From assembly GCA_013350335.1 (NCBI GenBank), contig CM023539.1, forward strand, positions 70,204,781-70,268,780: 64,000 nt of DNA. The letters run 5' to 3'. Source of the DNA: Chimonanthus salicifolius (Eukaryota > Streptophyta > Magnoliopsida > Laurales > Calycanthaceae). The position numbers and the translations under genes were made by a program. The notes under the pieces were generated by a model that was not told the DNA's origin, did no database searches, and saw nothing but the letters and a program-made list of their open reading frames with translations. Position 1 is the first letter of the stretch, and each line of letters begins with the position of its first letter. Shown here piece by piece: positions 1 to 12,799 of this stretch.

Positions 1-100
1 GGTAATTCTCTGTGTGGTGGGTCTTTTGTTGCCTGCCTTTTTCTTGTATTGTGTTTGTGATTAATGAAGTTACCTTTCAAAAAAAGGAAAAAGAAGTGTG
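1..100 (+). mobile_element. 3' tail of a LINE retrotransposon (remnant)
   Basis: The stretch reads like the end of a plant L1-type LINE: a T-rich segment, then TTAATGAAGTTACCTTTC followed directly by a run of seven A. LINEs carry such a short 3' UTR and poly(A) end. No coding part is visible because the window starts here. Family assignment is by resemblance only. Confidence 0.4.
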
Positions 101-119
101 CAAGGTAATAGTAATAGAA

Positions 120-400
120 AGCATATTCTAAAATGGATGAGTAGAGGTATGCTAGAAAATAGAATTAGCAATGAACACATAAAGAAATATTTGAAGCAAC
201 ACCAATAGATGAGAAATTGAGGGAAGTCACCTCATATGGTTTGGGCATATATTAGGAGACCAGAAGCAGCCCTTGATGAAAAATTGAGAGCACGCAAGTA
301 GAAGGGACGAGGAGGAGGTGTAGACCTTTAAAAACTTGGATGGAAGGGGTAAAAAATGATATGAAGGGGTGCTAGGTGACGAAGGATATGATGCCTTTGT
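120..400 (+). mobile_element. Degenerate RTE-type LINE, C-terminal end of the reverse-transcriptase ORF
   Basis: Broken frames give the C-terminal tail common to plant RTE-clade LINEs: an ISNEHIKKYL-like piece, then a WFGH-like region (here VWAYIRRP), then a basic RGRGRP-like segment (degraded) followed by KTWMEGVKNDMK. Several stops and frameshifts interrupt it, so it is an old fossil. It lies just upstream of the first recognisable RLK exon, inside what would be an RLK intron. Confidence 0.55.
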
Positions 401-522
401 TTATTCCAGAGTTATTTTACTCCACTTACAATAAATGTATGTTCACATGTACATATACACATGAAAGCCACCTATTATAAGGCTAGTTATTTTCCTTTTC
501 ATGGATATGTCATATATTGCAG

Positions 523-3500
523 GGTCCACTTACAGATGGGCGGATAGTAGCTGTGAAGCAACTCTCGGTAGCATCTCATCAAGGAAAAGACCAGTTCATA
601 GCTGAAATTTCTGCTATATCTGCTGTTCAACAACGAAACCTTGTGAAATTGTATGGATGTTGCATTGAAGGAGACAAACAACTCCTAGTTTATGAATATC
701 TGGAAAACAAGAGTCTTGATCAGGCACTTTTTGGTATAGAGCCATGCCATTTCTTTTTTATGTAGTACTTTTTTTTTCTTTTGGTGTCATTCTGTTTTGA
801 TAAGCTAAACATAGAAGCATATAAAAGAATTCTTTCCAAGAACAAAGTAAAGATGACTCTGAAATCAAGTTTATGAACTTGATTGAACCATTTTTCTAAA
901 ACTTCAGTGTATGGGTGTGTGTGAGACACAGAGTAAGATACCAATTTGTTGGTGATCCAAACCATTTCAATGGTGGAATCTATCGTGGATGGAGATAACT
1001 TTTAGATTCTCCACTATGACATTTTGGTAGCTATTCATTTGCAAGCCACTTGATACTAATAGGCAACAAAAATATCCCATACAGGAGATATTTTTTAAAT
1101 AGGCCATCTCATGTTGATTCTCACCATCTGAACATATTAGTGTGTTGAGAAGTGAATTATCCAACAGGGAGGGAATACTAATGGGTACCAACATCAGTAT
1201 AAACAATAATTTTGTTATTTTTCTTTTAACTGAACCTCATGGAATGCATCAACTCAAGATCTTTTTCATGCGATGAAAATGACCCTACTTATTTTCCTTT
1301 CTTATTTGTATCAATATAGAACAACATTACTAATGCAGCATTGCATTGCAGGAAAGAACAATTTGCATCTTGATTGGCAAACTCGCTTTGAGATATGCTT
1401 GGGGACAGCAAGAGGTTTAGCTTACCTTCATGAGGAATCAAGGCCTCGAATTATACATAGAGATGTGAAGGGCAGCAATATTCTGCTTGATGCTGATCTG
1501 AACCCCAAGATTTCAGATTTTGGTTTAGCTAAGCTTTATGATGACAAAGTGACCCCCATAAGTACACGTGTTGCAGGGACTATGTAAGCACTTCTGGTCC
1601 TCTTGTTTTCAACTTATCATGACTTTTTATTTGTAATGTAGGTTTACACTGATCATCCGGTCAGTATCAGCATCATAATAGCCACTAATTCTTACTATCT
1701 GAAGCCTACTTTTTGACTTGTACTCTCCTATTCTTTGCTATCAATAACCATTTCCTCTTACCCAAAAATCTATAGTATTCTTCCTTACCCCTTTTACTCA
1801 TATTTCCAATGACCTCCTTCTTCTCCTTGTTCTTTCTACTTGCAACCTTTCAGTCTTCCATCTACATCCCAGACCACATAAACAACTTTACCTCATTTTC
1901 TCATAAATTCGGCTGTGTTCAATGTCTCCCAAATGTTTTTTTTTTCTAATGTTATCTTTTATTGTTACTTATCCATCTTAAAATATACATTGTCGTCACT
2001 GCTAACTCATCTGCACTGATTATCACACACTTGTGGACTTCTTGAAGTGGCTATCTTGCACCGGAATATGCAATGCATGGGCATTTGACAGAAAAGGCTG
2101 ATGTTTTTGCATTTGGAGTAGTTTCTCTTGAGATTCTAAGTGGAAGGCCAAACTCGAGCACGAGTGTGGATCTTGAGAAGATGTATCTCCTTGAATGGGT
2201 ATGTCTCATTAAAGAATTGTGTTAAAAAGTACTAATACCAATTGAATTTGTTTGGCAATTGTAATTCTCAAAATATACATATATTCTTCATTCATTCAAA
2301 ACTAAAAACAAATACACATACCTACAGATTCAGTAAGATGCAGTGCCCAAATTATTCTAGTCTCTGTTAATAATTGACTAAAAATTAGGGCAAGATTGTA
2401 TGTAACCAAAACTAAAAGTGCTTTTAGTATTTTGGTAGAATGGAAGCTTATTATCCCTGCTTGTAGTGGCAAAAATTTAGACATTATGTTGGATTTGATA
2501 CTATTATGATTTTCTACCATACCAATATTGCAATCTGCATGTAAGTATTTTTTGGTACATAATTCAATGGTGGATATCAGTTAGACTGATGTCTAATTTG
2601 GGTAGGTATTCAATTCAGGAAGAGACGGAGTTACATTTGTGTGTGTATGTGTGTGTTGTTGTGCATGCACGCACCAGAAAATGACTTCCCATATTGGGTA
2701 TAGACATATGAGCTGTTCTGTTTGTGGACATCCCATGAGATATTAAACCAATCTCAGCATTGTAGCTTGGGTTTTGACATGACATGTCAGTGCTGGACCC
2801 ACTCTTTGACATGTTAGATGGGATGATTAGGCATGAATTATGTGATCTTAGAAGTTATCAAAATGGGTCCCATCAAGTCATCATTAACCTTGATTTTGGG
2901 GCTTCAACATTTAGTTGTTTAATACATTTCTTTGGTGTCATTCAATTCAACAATCAAGATCAGTAGATGGATGTTGAACCATATCAAAATTGAACTTTAG
3001 CAGAAAATGGTGGTATAGATGATTGATTAATCATAGGTGGATGACTTCTAAACCCTATGGGCCTTCTTTCCAACTATGGTCTAGATTCTCCACACCCCCA
3101 TACATGTATACATACATTTTTCTATATATTCTAGGCAACTAGCCCATGCATGTGTGCAACAAATGCAGAGCTCACTTCGTGATCATGGAAATGGTTTCAT
3201 CAAAAGCTCTATTCTTGGATAAGGACCTTCTAGAGACAGCTTGAATATGGTTTTAAAGGCTATCATAAAGGTTAGCGTGTGTAGAATTTGTTAATTCACA
3301 AGTATAGCTTAGAATGGGAACAAATTGAGTATGAATCCAAGTCGAGGGGGATGGTGGAGGGTATTAAGAGTTGGGGAGAGATGGCATGCTTCCCACTTAG
3401 CTTGGAGCTTATGGTGCTCGTTTGAGCTTTTGAGCTAGGTTGGAAATTTTCACTTACACATAGGTATGATCTAAGCATTTATTATCTCTGATACTGCATT

Positions 3501-4258
3501 TTCATTTTGGAAATACTTACACTTCATATTTTTGGCACTCATTTAAGAATCATAGATCAAATAAAATATTATGAATATCATTTCAACAACAATAACTACT
3601 TAATATAGCTAGCTAATTTTTAGAAATGGATTTGTACAGAAAAGATGTTTGTCCTTCCTGAACTATATTTCAAATTTATTCAGTTTTATTGAACTGTACA
3701 TATTCAATACTTCAACATGTACTATACATTAATTTTTCCTTAATTATGGTTAATGACTATATTGTTTCTTAAACTTTAATATTTCAATGTGTAATCTGCT
3801 GTTTGATTTCCTATGAAATCTTAGGCTTGGCATCTATATGAAAACAACCCACATTGGAATTAGTTGACCCAACACTCTCGAAGTTTGATGAAGGAGAAGC
3901 TCTTCGCATGATACGTGTAGCCCTTTTATGCATTCAAGCCTCAACAGCACTTTGCCCTCCCATGTCACGGGTGATAGCGATGCTGTTAGGTGACATTTAA
4001 GTGTCCACTGTAACATCAAAGCCAGGTTACCTAACAGATCTTCCTTTTAGGGATGTTAGTAGCTTTATGAGTGATACTTCTACCTCATCTGCTACTACAT
4101 ATACAAACAGCCAAGTGACCATGTCATCAAATTCAAGGACATTACTTCATGCAGAGACCATGTTTTCAAGCACTACAACAAGTCATCGACATCAGTCATT
4201 ATTGGTATGCCTTTTTTTAATTTGTATGTGTTTGCCTTTTTTAATTATGATAATTTAA
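523..4258 (+). pseudogene. LRR receptor-like kinase (LRR-VIII-2 type), kinase half, broken in last exon
   Basis: Four exons are supported by AG/GT sites and matching phases: 523-733, 1352-1583, 2048-2198 and 3825 to about 4258. In order they encode the VAVKQL beta-3 lysine and LVYEYLENKSLDQALFG hinge; the catalytic loop [12 protein letters not shown] and SDFGLAKL; the [20 protein letters not shown] activation segment and F-helix; and the C-lobe with VDPTLSKFDEGEALRMIRVA, then TSKPGYLTDLPF. This order and tail are typical of plant LRR-VIII-2 kinases, which are plasma-membrane receptor Ser/Thr kinases. The first three exons are open. The last has a one-base deletion before the LVDPTL segment (about 3855) and an in-frame TAA at about 3998-4000, where relatives have Glu after GDI. 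Extracellular exons are not upstream. Its 3' end seeds the tandem array. I am sure of the family; loss of function is inferred from the two lesions. Confidence 0.88.
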
Positions 4259-7200
4259 TGATGGTGATGATGTTAGATAGATGATTGCATTAAAGTCATT
4301 AACACATGAGAAGATGTGACTAACACGTGATCAATTGCATGTTTGATCATTATTAATTACGTAACATGTGAGTATTGAATGTCTTTATATTGTTATTGTA
4401 GTTCAACTTATTAGAATTTGATTTGATTATTTAGTTTTTTATTTATTGTGCCCAGTGGCGGAGGTGATTGCTCACCATATGGGGTTGGTGATTGCGTTCA
4501 AGTATTTCGTTTTCTGTCTTTTTTTTTTTTTTTTTATGTATAGTGATAGTGTGTTGATGATGGTAAATAGATTATGGTGATGAAGGCTGTGATGAAGACG
4601 TTGAACCATGTTCCATTTAAAGCTTATGTACATTAGAAGAAATTATGGACATCACTACAGGTATGTCTTTCTTCAGCATCCTTTTCATTTTCATTTCCAT
4701 TTCTTTATTATGGTGATAATGATTGGTGAATTTGATGAGGGTAATAGATTATGGTTTGAAATGTGTTGATGGTAATGGATTAAAATGATGATAGTTTTTA
4801 AGGATGGTAAGGCTTAGGACGTTTCACTTTTAACATAGTGAGAAAGATGTAACATGAAAGATCGTAATTATTAAAATAGTTCAAAATCTCAAAACTTCAT
4901 CTTCACTTGGTTATAGATTCATATGAGTTTGTTGGTTTTTCGACTTTTATCGAGTTTTCCCGAGTTTTATTGATTTTCTTAAATTGTATAATGTCTTAAG
5001 TTTTTTCGAGTCAACCGAGTTAGGCCGAGAAGAATTGAGATTTTGGACTAAATTTTAAATTTTTTACGATCTTAACATATAATTTTGCTCAATGTGAATT
5101 ATATAACGTGTGAATACTTTATATCTTTACATTTTTGTTACGGTAGTTTCTGATAGAAATTGATTTGATGATTTCTTGTTTTGTTTTGGGAGGGGGAGTG
5201 GGTGTAGGATATATTTTGTGACAAAGGGATGGAAACACAATCAATTACATGTTTTCAAGCACTACAACAAGTCAGCGACATCAGTCATTATTGGTATGCC
5301 TTTTTTTAATTTGTATGTGTTTGCCTTTTTTAATTATGATAATTTAATGATGGTGATGATGTTAGATAGATGATTGCATTAAAGTTATTAACACATGAGA
5401 AGATGTGACTAACACGTGATCAATTGCATGTTTGATCATTATTAATTACGTAACATGTGAGTATTGAATGTCTTTATATTGTTATTGTAGTTCAACTTAT
5501 TAGAATTTGATTCGATTATTTAGTTTTTTATTTATTGTGCCCAGTGGCGGAGGTGATTGCGCACCATATGGGGTTGGTGATTGCGTTCAAGTATTTCGTT
5601 TTCTGTCTTTTTTTTTTTTTTTTTTTATGTATAGTGATAGTGTGTTGATGATGGTAAATAGATTATGGTGATGAAGGTTGTGATGAAGACGTCGAACCAT
5701 TTTCCATTTAAAGCTTACGCACATTAGAAGAAATTATGGACATCACTATAGGTATGTCTTTCTTCATCATCTTTTTCATTTTCATTTCCATTTCTTTATT
5801 ATGGTGATAATGATTGGTGAATTTGATGAGGGTAATAGATTATGGTTTGAAATGTGTTGATGGTAATGGATTAAAATGATGATAGTTTTTAAGGATGATA
5901 AGGCTTAGGACATTTCACTTTTGGCATAGTGAGAAAGATGTAACATTAAAGATCGTAATTATTAAAATAGTTCAAAATCTCAAAACTTCATCTTCACTTG
6001 GTTATAGATTGATTTGAGTTTGTTGGTTTTTCGACTTTTACCGAGTTTTTCCGAGTTTTATTGATTTTCTTAAATTGTACAATGTCTTAAATTTTTTCGA
6101 GTCAACCAAGTTAGGCCGAGAAGAATTGAGATTTTGGACTAAATTTTAAATTTTTTACAATCTTAACATATAATATTTGCTCAATGTGAATTATATAACG
6201 CGTCAATACTTTATATCTTTACATTTTTGTTCCGGTAGTTTCTGATAGAAATTGATTTGATGATTTCTTATTTTGTTTGGGGAGGGGGAGTGGGTGTAGG
6301 ATATATTTTGTGACAAAGGGATGGAAACACAATCAGTTACATGTTTTCAAACACTACAACAAGTCAGCGACATCAGTCATTATTGGTATGCCTTTTTTTA
6401 ATTTGTATGTATTTGCCTTTTTTAATTATGATAATTTAATGATGGTGATGATGTTAGATAGATGATTGCATTAAAGTCATTAACACATGAGAAGATGTGA
6501 CTAACACGTGATCAATTGCATGTTTGATCATCATTAATTACGTAACATGTGAGTATTGAATGTCTTTATATTGTTATTATAGTACAACTTATTAGAATTT
6601 GATTCGATTATTTAGTTTTTTATTTATTGTGCCCAGTGGCGGAGGTGATTGCGCATCATATGGGGTTGGTGATTGCGTTCAAGTATTTCTTTTTCTGTCT
6701 TTTTTTTTTTTATGTATAATGATAGTGTGTTGATGATGGTAAATAGATTATGGTGATGAAGGTTGTGATGAAGACGTTGAACCATGTTCCATTTAAAGCT
6801 TACGCACATTAGAAGAAATTATGGACATCACTACAGGTATGTCTTTCTTCAACATCCTTTTCATTTTCATTTCCATTTCTTTATTATGGTGATAATGATT
6901 GGTGAATTTGATGAGGGTAATAGATTATGGTTTGATTTGTGTTGATGGTAATGGATTAAAATGATGATAGTTTTTAAGGATGGTAAGGCTTAGGACGTTT
7001 CACTTTTAGCATAGTGAGAAAGATGTAACATGAAAGATCGTAATTATTAAAATAGTTCAAAATCTCAAAACTTCATCTTCACTTGGTTATAGATTGATTT
7101 GAGTTTGTTGGTTTTTCGACTTTTACCGAGTTTTCCCAAGTTTCTTAAATTGTACAATGTCTTAAGTTTTTTCGAGTCAACCGAGTTACGCCGAGAAGAA

Positions 7201-8462
7201 TTGAGATTTTGCACTAAATTTTAAATTTTTTGCGATCTTAACATATAATATTTGTTCAATGTGAATTATATAACGTGTCAATACTTTATATCTTTACATT
7301 TTTGTTACGGTAGTTTCTGATAGAAATTGATTTGATGATTTCTTGTTTTGTTTGGGGAGGGGGAGTGGGTGTAGGATATATTTTGTGACAAAGGGATGGA
7401 AACACAATCAATTACATGTTTTCAAGCACTACAACAAGTCAGCGACATCAGTCATTATTGGTATGCCTTTTTTTAATTTGTATGTATTTGCCTTTTTTAA
7501 TTATGATAATTTAATGATGGTGATGATGTTAGATAGATGATTGCATTAAAGTCATTAACACATGAGAAGAAGTGACTAACACGTAATCAATTGCATGTTT
7601 GATCATTATTAATTACGTAACATGCGAGTATTGAATGTCTTTATATTGTTATTCTAGTACAATTTATTACAATTTGATTCGATTATTTCGTATTTTATTT
7701 ATTGTGCCCAGTGGCGGAGGTGATTGCGCACCATATGGGGTTGGTGATTGCGTTCAAGTATTTCTTTTTCTGTCTTTTTTTTTTTTTATGTATAGTGATA
7801 GTGTGTTGATGATGGTAAATAGATTATGGTGATGCAGGTTGTGATGAAGACATTGAACCATGTTCCATTTAAAGCTTACGCACATTAGAAGAAATTATGG
7901 ACATCACTATAGGTATGTCTTTCTTCATCATCCTTTTCATTTTCATTTCCATTTCTTTATTATGGTGATAATGATTGGTGAATTTGATGAGGGTAATAGA
8001 TTATGGTTTGAAATGTGTTGATGGTAATGGATTAAAATGATGATAGTTTTTAAGGATGGTAAGGCTTAGGACGTTTCACTTTTAGCATAGTGAGAAAGAT
8101 GTAGCATGAAAAATCGTAATTATTGAAATAGTTCAAAATCTCAAAACTTCATCTTCACTTGGTTATAGATTGATTTGAGTTTGTTGGTTTTTCGACTTTT
8201 ACCGAGTTTTGCTGAGTTTTATTGATTTTCTTAAATTGTACAATGTCTTAAGTTTTTTCGAGTCAACCGAGTTAGGCCGAAAAGAATTGAGATTTTGCAC
8301 TAAATTTTAAATTTTTTGCGATCTTAACATATAATATTTGCTCAATGTGAATTATATAACGTGTCAATATTTTATATCTTTACATTTTTGTTACGGTACT
8401 TTTTGATAAAATTTGATTTGATGATTTCTTGTTTTTGTTTGGGGAGGGGAAGTGGGTGTAGG
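4159..8462 (+). repeat. Tandem array A: about 4 units of about 1.09 kb derived from the RLK 3' end and flank
   Basis: The landmark TCAGTCATTATTGGTATGCC recurs near 4201, 5290, 6382 and 7457, giving periods of 1089, 1092 and 1075 bp. Unit 1 (4159-5247) begins inside the last RLK exon, so every later unit starts with the exon's final 45-50 bp (from CATGTTTTCAAGC) joined to flank ending GGAAACACAATCAATTAC. Each unit also has a CAGTGGCGGAGGTGATTG block, a poly(T) tract, a CGAGTTTT-rich block, and GGGGAGGGGGAGTGGGTGTAGG near its end. The fourth unit is cut at 8462 inside GGGTGTAGGAT, where TT9-derived sequence begins. Units differ by few substitutions, so amplification is recent. No transposon ends or protein domain are visible. 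Confidence 0.95.
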
Positions 8463-8850
8463 ATGCTTTCTTTGTAATTTCATGCATTTTGTTTATCAAA
8501 GAAACAATAACTCTGAACATTTCTTATTCTGTTCTTCTTGTCAGAACAGTGAGTGGCAAAGTAGATAGAGACACTATCTGTCTTCTAGTGAAGGTTCATG
8601 ATGTAAGAAGCCTATTCCTGTAGGGATTATTATTATTATTATCATTATTCTTATTGTTTGTATCTTTTAGGTTGTGTTTTATGCTATCCAACATTTGATA
8701 TTGCATCTGCTTTTAGCTTTCTTACAGTTTTAGTGGATATGGATGAACGTCTTAAACTGTGGCATTCATCTGTCACTTTCTGATCATTAGTAGATTATTA
8801 TGATGCACTGGCTTGTACAGATTTCACTATTGTCCATCAACCGGATTGTG
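8463..8850 (+). pseudogene. TT9: TT9/GFS9 exon and flanking introns (copy of 25617-26010)
   Basis: Exon 8545-8602 encodes TVSGKVDRDTICLLVKVHD, between a TTGTCAG acceptor and a GTAAG donor. It is the segment of CLEC16A/TT9-family proteins just before the SFPLYTEA motif. The whole 390 bp including intron is nearly identical to 25617-26010. At its left end it is fused to the truncated last unit of array A. Here it continues downstream to the next TT9 exon (11029), whereas the other copy is preceded by the earlier exons. The two copies together would make one gene. TT9/GFS9 in Arabidopsis is a peripheral Golgi protein needed for vacuolar traffic and flavonoid accumulation. Confidence 0.8.
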
Positions 8851-11028
8851 CTAGTTGCTATATAGGCAAACTGGGAGAAAATGGCTATAAAATTTATCGT
8901 AATTACTTGGCTTTTTCTTTTGCCAGTTTACATGCATCCACTGGCTAAGACATGGCAATAAGAGTTCAATGGAAAGATGTCCACAACATCATAATATATA
9001 TTTAAGGACAGACTCCATTGGAAATGCTACAACCTTGGAAAATTCCAGTTGGAAGGAAATACAACTTGCAAATTTGAGTTTTCTTACACAAGGTTGCAAC
9101 TAAATTTGAAAACATGATACCATTCAAGGAGGCAGAATCACCAAGGGAATCAAGAAAATGCTGCTAGTGGAGGATGGCTTCAGGTGACCGGGAGGACAAA
9201 CTGTGGAAAGGCACCAATCACTTTGTTCATAGCAAACTTGCTGGACCCAACGACTTGGAGCTGGCTGTGTTGAAAGTGATGAAGAAAATTAACTCTCTTG
9301 TATATATATAGTACAACGGATAATCTCTCACAACATGTGAGGACCCTAATTTCCTAATTAAGAGATTACACAATCAATCATAATCTAATCCTATCAACCA
9401 TAAATGGAAATACATCTTTAATAAATCATTATATATCTCAACACCCCCCACAAACTCAAGTGGGTCCCACTTGAGTTTGAACATATTCAACTTAACGATT
9501 CAATAGTGATGCCATTTGATGGACCGAATGCAGATCAACAAGAATCTCAAAAGACCGACCCCCCCTTAGCAAAAAAGCCAAAATTGGAACCAGCGACGTC
9601 TCGTAAGAACATGTACGGGAACAAATACCGGAGAAGGAACGATGGAAACTCAATTCTTGAAACAACAAAGCTGCAACACCACAATATGAAGGTCTAGCTT
9701 CTCCAAAGAAAAGGCAGAGCGCAAAAGTGCTGGCGACAAAGGGAAGAAACGCTGGTAATGCTTCAGATGACACATGAAGTAAAGAGAATCCTTTACAAGA
9801 AGTCTACCGCATAGAGAAACTGATTAAAGAAGATGCCGAAGTCCGATGAGGAACAATAAAACAGATAAACATAAAGCCTCTATTCAACAAGACCAAAGAT
9901 AGGTCTCAGAGAGTTCCACTGGTATTCAAACTCAAAATCGTGCCTTTACAGATGTGAGCCAAAAATGACTGCTAGAGTTGTGGGCTTATAGGCTTCAAAT
10001 ATGAAGAAAGACCATCTTCTGCAAGGAGATACCAAGAATAGCCCCAACTAGCATCAATTTATCATCATCAAAGGTTTCCGTGTTGACAGCCAATGCAAGA
10101 TCACCTCCTGCTTTAACTGCGTCCTACCCAACTGATCGACCCCTTAAGACATTGTAGGCCCATCCAGAGAACTCTGCAAAACCACTTGCTTCCATTTGCC
10201 GTCACTACCCCCTTGTACCCCCGTGGAGAAGCGTCCCTTGTAAGAGTAGAACCCCCCTCTCCAATCGCCATATCCACTGTGAAAATCTCCATGTATAGAA
10301 ACTTTAATCGCCTGAGAAGAACTTCTGTGAACTCCCTGTAGCTGTGGATGACTTACAAGCTGACGACGAAAATATGTGTTTTAGGACCTTTTGAAGAGAC
10401 AAACCTAGACTCACGGTGTTCACTTAGAAAGGGCGAGGTTAATGGGCTCACAATCAAGCCCAAATGTTTAATCACCTTCCTTTATTATACTACTAAGCAA
10501 ATCAAGCATTAAATCTTATGCGTTATAAAGAAAATGAAGCAATCCTTCTAGGGTTAGCTTTTGAGCTCTACTTCACCACCTCATTCCTGTTTGGGCTTCA
10601 TTCTCTGTCGTTATAAAAAATTAGTCAACATGTTTTTTTTTCTTAATTCTTTAGATTTTCTACAAAGAATTTTTTTTTTTTTTTTGTTTTAACGTAAGAA
10701 AAGAAAATAAAAAGATAACATGATGTATTGAGTTGAACATATTATGGTTGCATTCTAAGTGGGTTGGGTGGACACACTAAAGTTATTTTTTTAAGCACCA
10801 AAATCAAGTTTAAAGTCATGCTTCTGATATTGATGGTGATTAGTTGTTGGTCAATCTATATTAGGCGATATCATGAGTTCTTTGTCTGAGAAATCGTAAC
10901 CTATTTAACCACAACCTATGGTTCTCATACATTTTCTGAAGTGTATATATTTTGTGGCTTTATTGATCATTTGGTTTCTGATGTCTAAGTCATGGCTTCT
11001 CAAATTCATGATGTTCTTCCTTTGACAG
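8851..11028. other. Non-coding stretch, inside the TT9 intron; possible copia-like LTR remnant
   Basis: No supported exon lies here. About 9290-9480 has a look often seen in copia LTR regions: a TATATATATAG segment, then TCAACACCCCCCACAAACTC and an inverted CAAGTGGGTCCCACTTG. The next kilobase (to about 10460) is GC-richer with no intact frame. Matching LTR ends and target-site duplications could not be found, so class is unproven. From about 10600 on the sequence is AT-rich with poly(T) runs. Confidence 0.35.
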
Positions 11029-11916
11029 GATAGGGTAGTCTCATTTCCGTTGTACACTGAGGCAATAAATTTGCTCAGCATGAAGAAAGATGATTCAGAT
11101 AGCAGTACGTGCCTTGACACTGGTATAATCTTGAAGCTTCATTCATTGCCATGTGAAAGGTGAATTGAAATATGGATTTAAATCTTGCCCTTTTGGCATC
11201 CTGCAACAGTGTCCTTTGATTATGCAGGTAGCGATGATATGGTGTATGCATTCATACAACCCCTCCAGTATCAGAATATTTCTCGGACTTGGTTCTGAAC
11301 TTGAGACAGCATTGCTTCAGTCTAGATGCCCTTGTCAATGCTACAAAGTATGCTTCCTTTAATTTTTGTGACTTGTAGAGATACATATGCATATGCATAT
11401 ACACATACCATATTTGTGTGGTGTTTGTTAAAGTGTATTATGAAACTATTGACATTTACATTTTGTTGGCAAGTGCATGTGCATATGCATGTCTGTGCAC
11501 GTGCACGCACGTGTGCATACCCACATTTGTGTTTGTGTTTGTGAAGTTTATTATGGGAAAACCTTTTGATATTCACTTTTATAACCAACTCAATTTTGTA
11601 CATGTGGCCCATTTATGTGAGATACAAGTTAATCATCTTACAGGCCCTCCCTTAGGAGTCCCATAGCTACAAATAGCACTACATGGACATTTCTACCAGT
11701 TTATACTAGGACTCTTGAAGAAGGAAAATGACTGTTGAGAAAAAAAGTCACCTACATATCTGTTGGATTGTTTCTTTCTCCCCAAAAATGTTCCTAGTCC
11801 TATTCCATTGTAGGATTCAATGGATGGATTTTTTGATGACATGTGCGCCATATCAAAACTGTCATGCTCTATTTATTTCCTACCAAAAAGTAAATGTGAT
11901 AAAGTGGTAGTGTTTT

Positions 11917-12018
11917 GTCTCTTCAGAGACATCCAATAAAATTGGAATTATATAGTGAAGATTAACATGGTCCCTGCACAAGGATGACATGCACAAATCG
12001 GGAAATGGTCCAAAAAAT
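11917..12018 (+). pseudogene. U6 spliceosomal snRNA pseudogene
   Basis: About 102 bp align over their full length with plant U6: a GTCTCTTCAGAGACATCC 5' stem, then GAAGATTAACATGG, CAAGGATGACATGCACAAA and AAATGGTCC near the end. The ACAGAGA box has become ATAGTGA and the AGC triad AAC, both of which a working U6 needs. Most changes are C-to-T or G-to-A, as expected for a methylated silent copy. No upstream sequence element or spaced TATA box is visible, so it looks like a retroposed copy. It sits in a TT9 intron. Confidence 0.9.
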
Positions 12019-12699
12019 TTGTAGTTTTTGCTATTCTCACATGTCTATGTGCATGAAGGCACACACATCAAGGGGATTTTGTCACTGTTAGAAAAATTGA
12101 GGCTTTCATGTCGGTCCTCCTACGATCAACTGTTCACATTCCTATTTTCATAAATTGGTAGATAGATGGATAGTCTAAATGGTGCCTCTTACATCCACAC
12201 ACATAATGTGTATGTATAAATGTATGTTTATGTTGATCTGCACATAGAAGGAATTATCTAAGATGGATGGGGGCTAGGGGTTCTATTTCATTTATAGATA
12301 TGTTCTCTATAGTGTCCATGTCAATGTGTGGTGATTACAAGGTAGATAGACATATAGACGGATAGTCTCACTAGACTATCTTTCTATACATATACTGACG
12401 CAGCTGGAGCAGGATCTGGAGAGCTTCCTTGATGTCGTGCGATCAGAAACTGGACTTGATGGACAACCAGCCTTTGGACAACTGATCTTGATGAAATCCT
12501 AGTCCACGTTGATGGGTTCTCAGAACAAGAATAAATGGAAGTGGGTCCACGAAAAATGGGCTTAAAAGGGGAAGGGCTGCTGCCTGGGTTTTATGAGCTT
12601 AATAAAGGGGCAGAAAGGGGTGGAAGTGTAGGATCTGGGAGCAGAGGACAGGACAAGGAATAGATTGATGTAGTAGAGGGCAAGCTGTGAGGTAGATGG

Positions 12700-12799
12700 N
12701 NNNNNNNNNNNNNNNNNNNNNNNNNNNNNNNNNNNNNNNNNNNNNNNNNNNNNNNNNNNNNNNNNNNNNNNNNNNNNNNNNNNNNNNNNNNNNNNNNNN
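12700..12799. other. Assembly gap (100 N)
   Basis: Exactly 100 ambiguous bases, the usual placeholder for a gap of unknown size. It lies in the intron between TT9 exons 11228-11347 and 13179-13365, so the real intron length and any exon within it are unknown. Confidence 1.

Noticed and set aside
4440..8460. Possible mini-gene inside each repeat unit (splice-like CATCACTACAG|GTATGT and ATGCAG|GTTGTGATG)
   Set aside because: The stretch between these sites has stops in the frames tested (for example CSI* after CDEDVEP) and resembles no protein; only the short chimeric frame is worth testing.
9492..9773. 93-codon minus-strand frame and its plus-strand overlap at 9506-9697
   Set aside because: Overlapping frames on both strands in a repeat-like GC-rich stretch, with no family resemblance.
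11322..11612. Cys/His-rich frames on both strands near 11.4-11.6 kb
   Set aside because: They are translations of ATGCATATGCATAT- and GTGCACGTGC-type alternating repeats in a TT9 intron.
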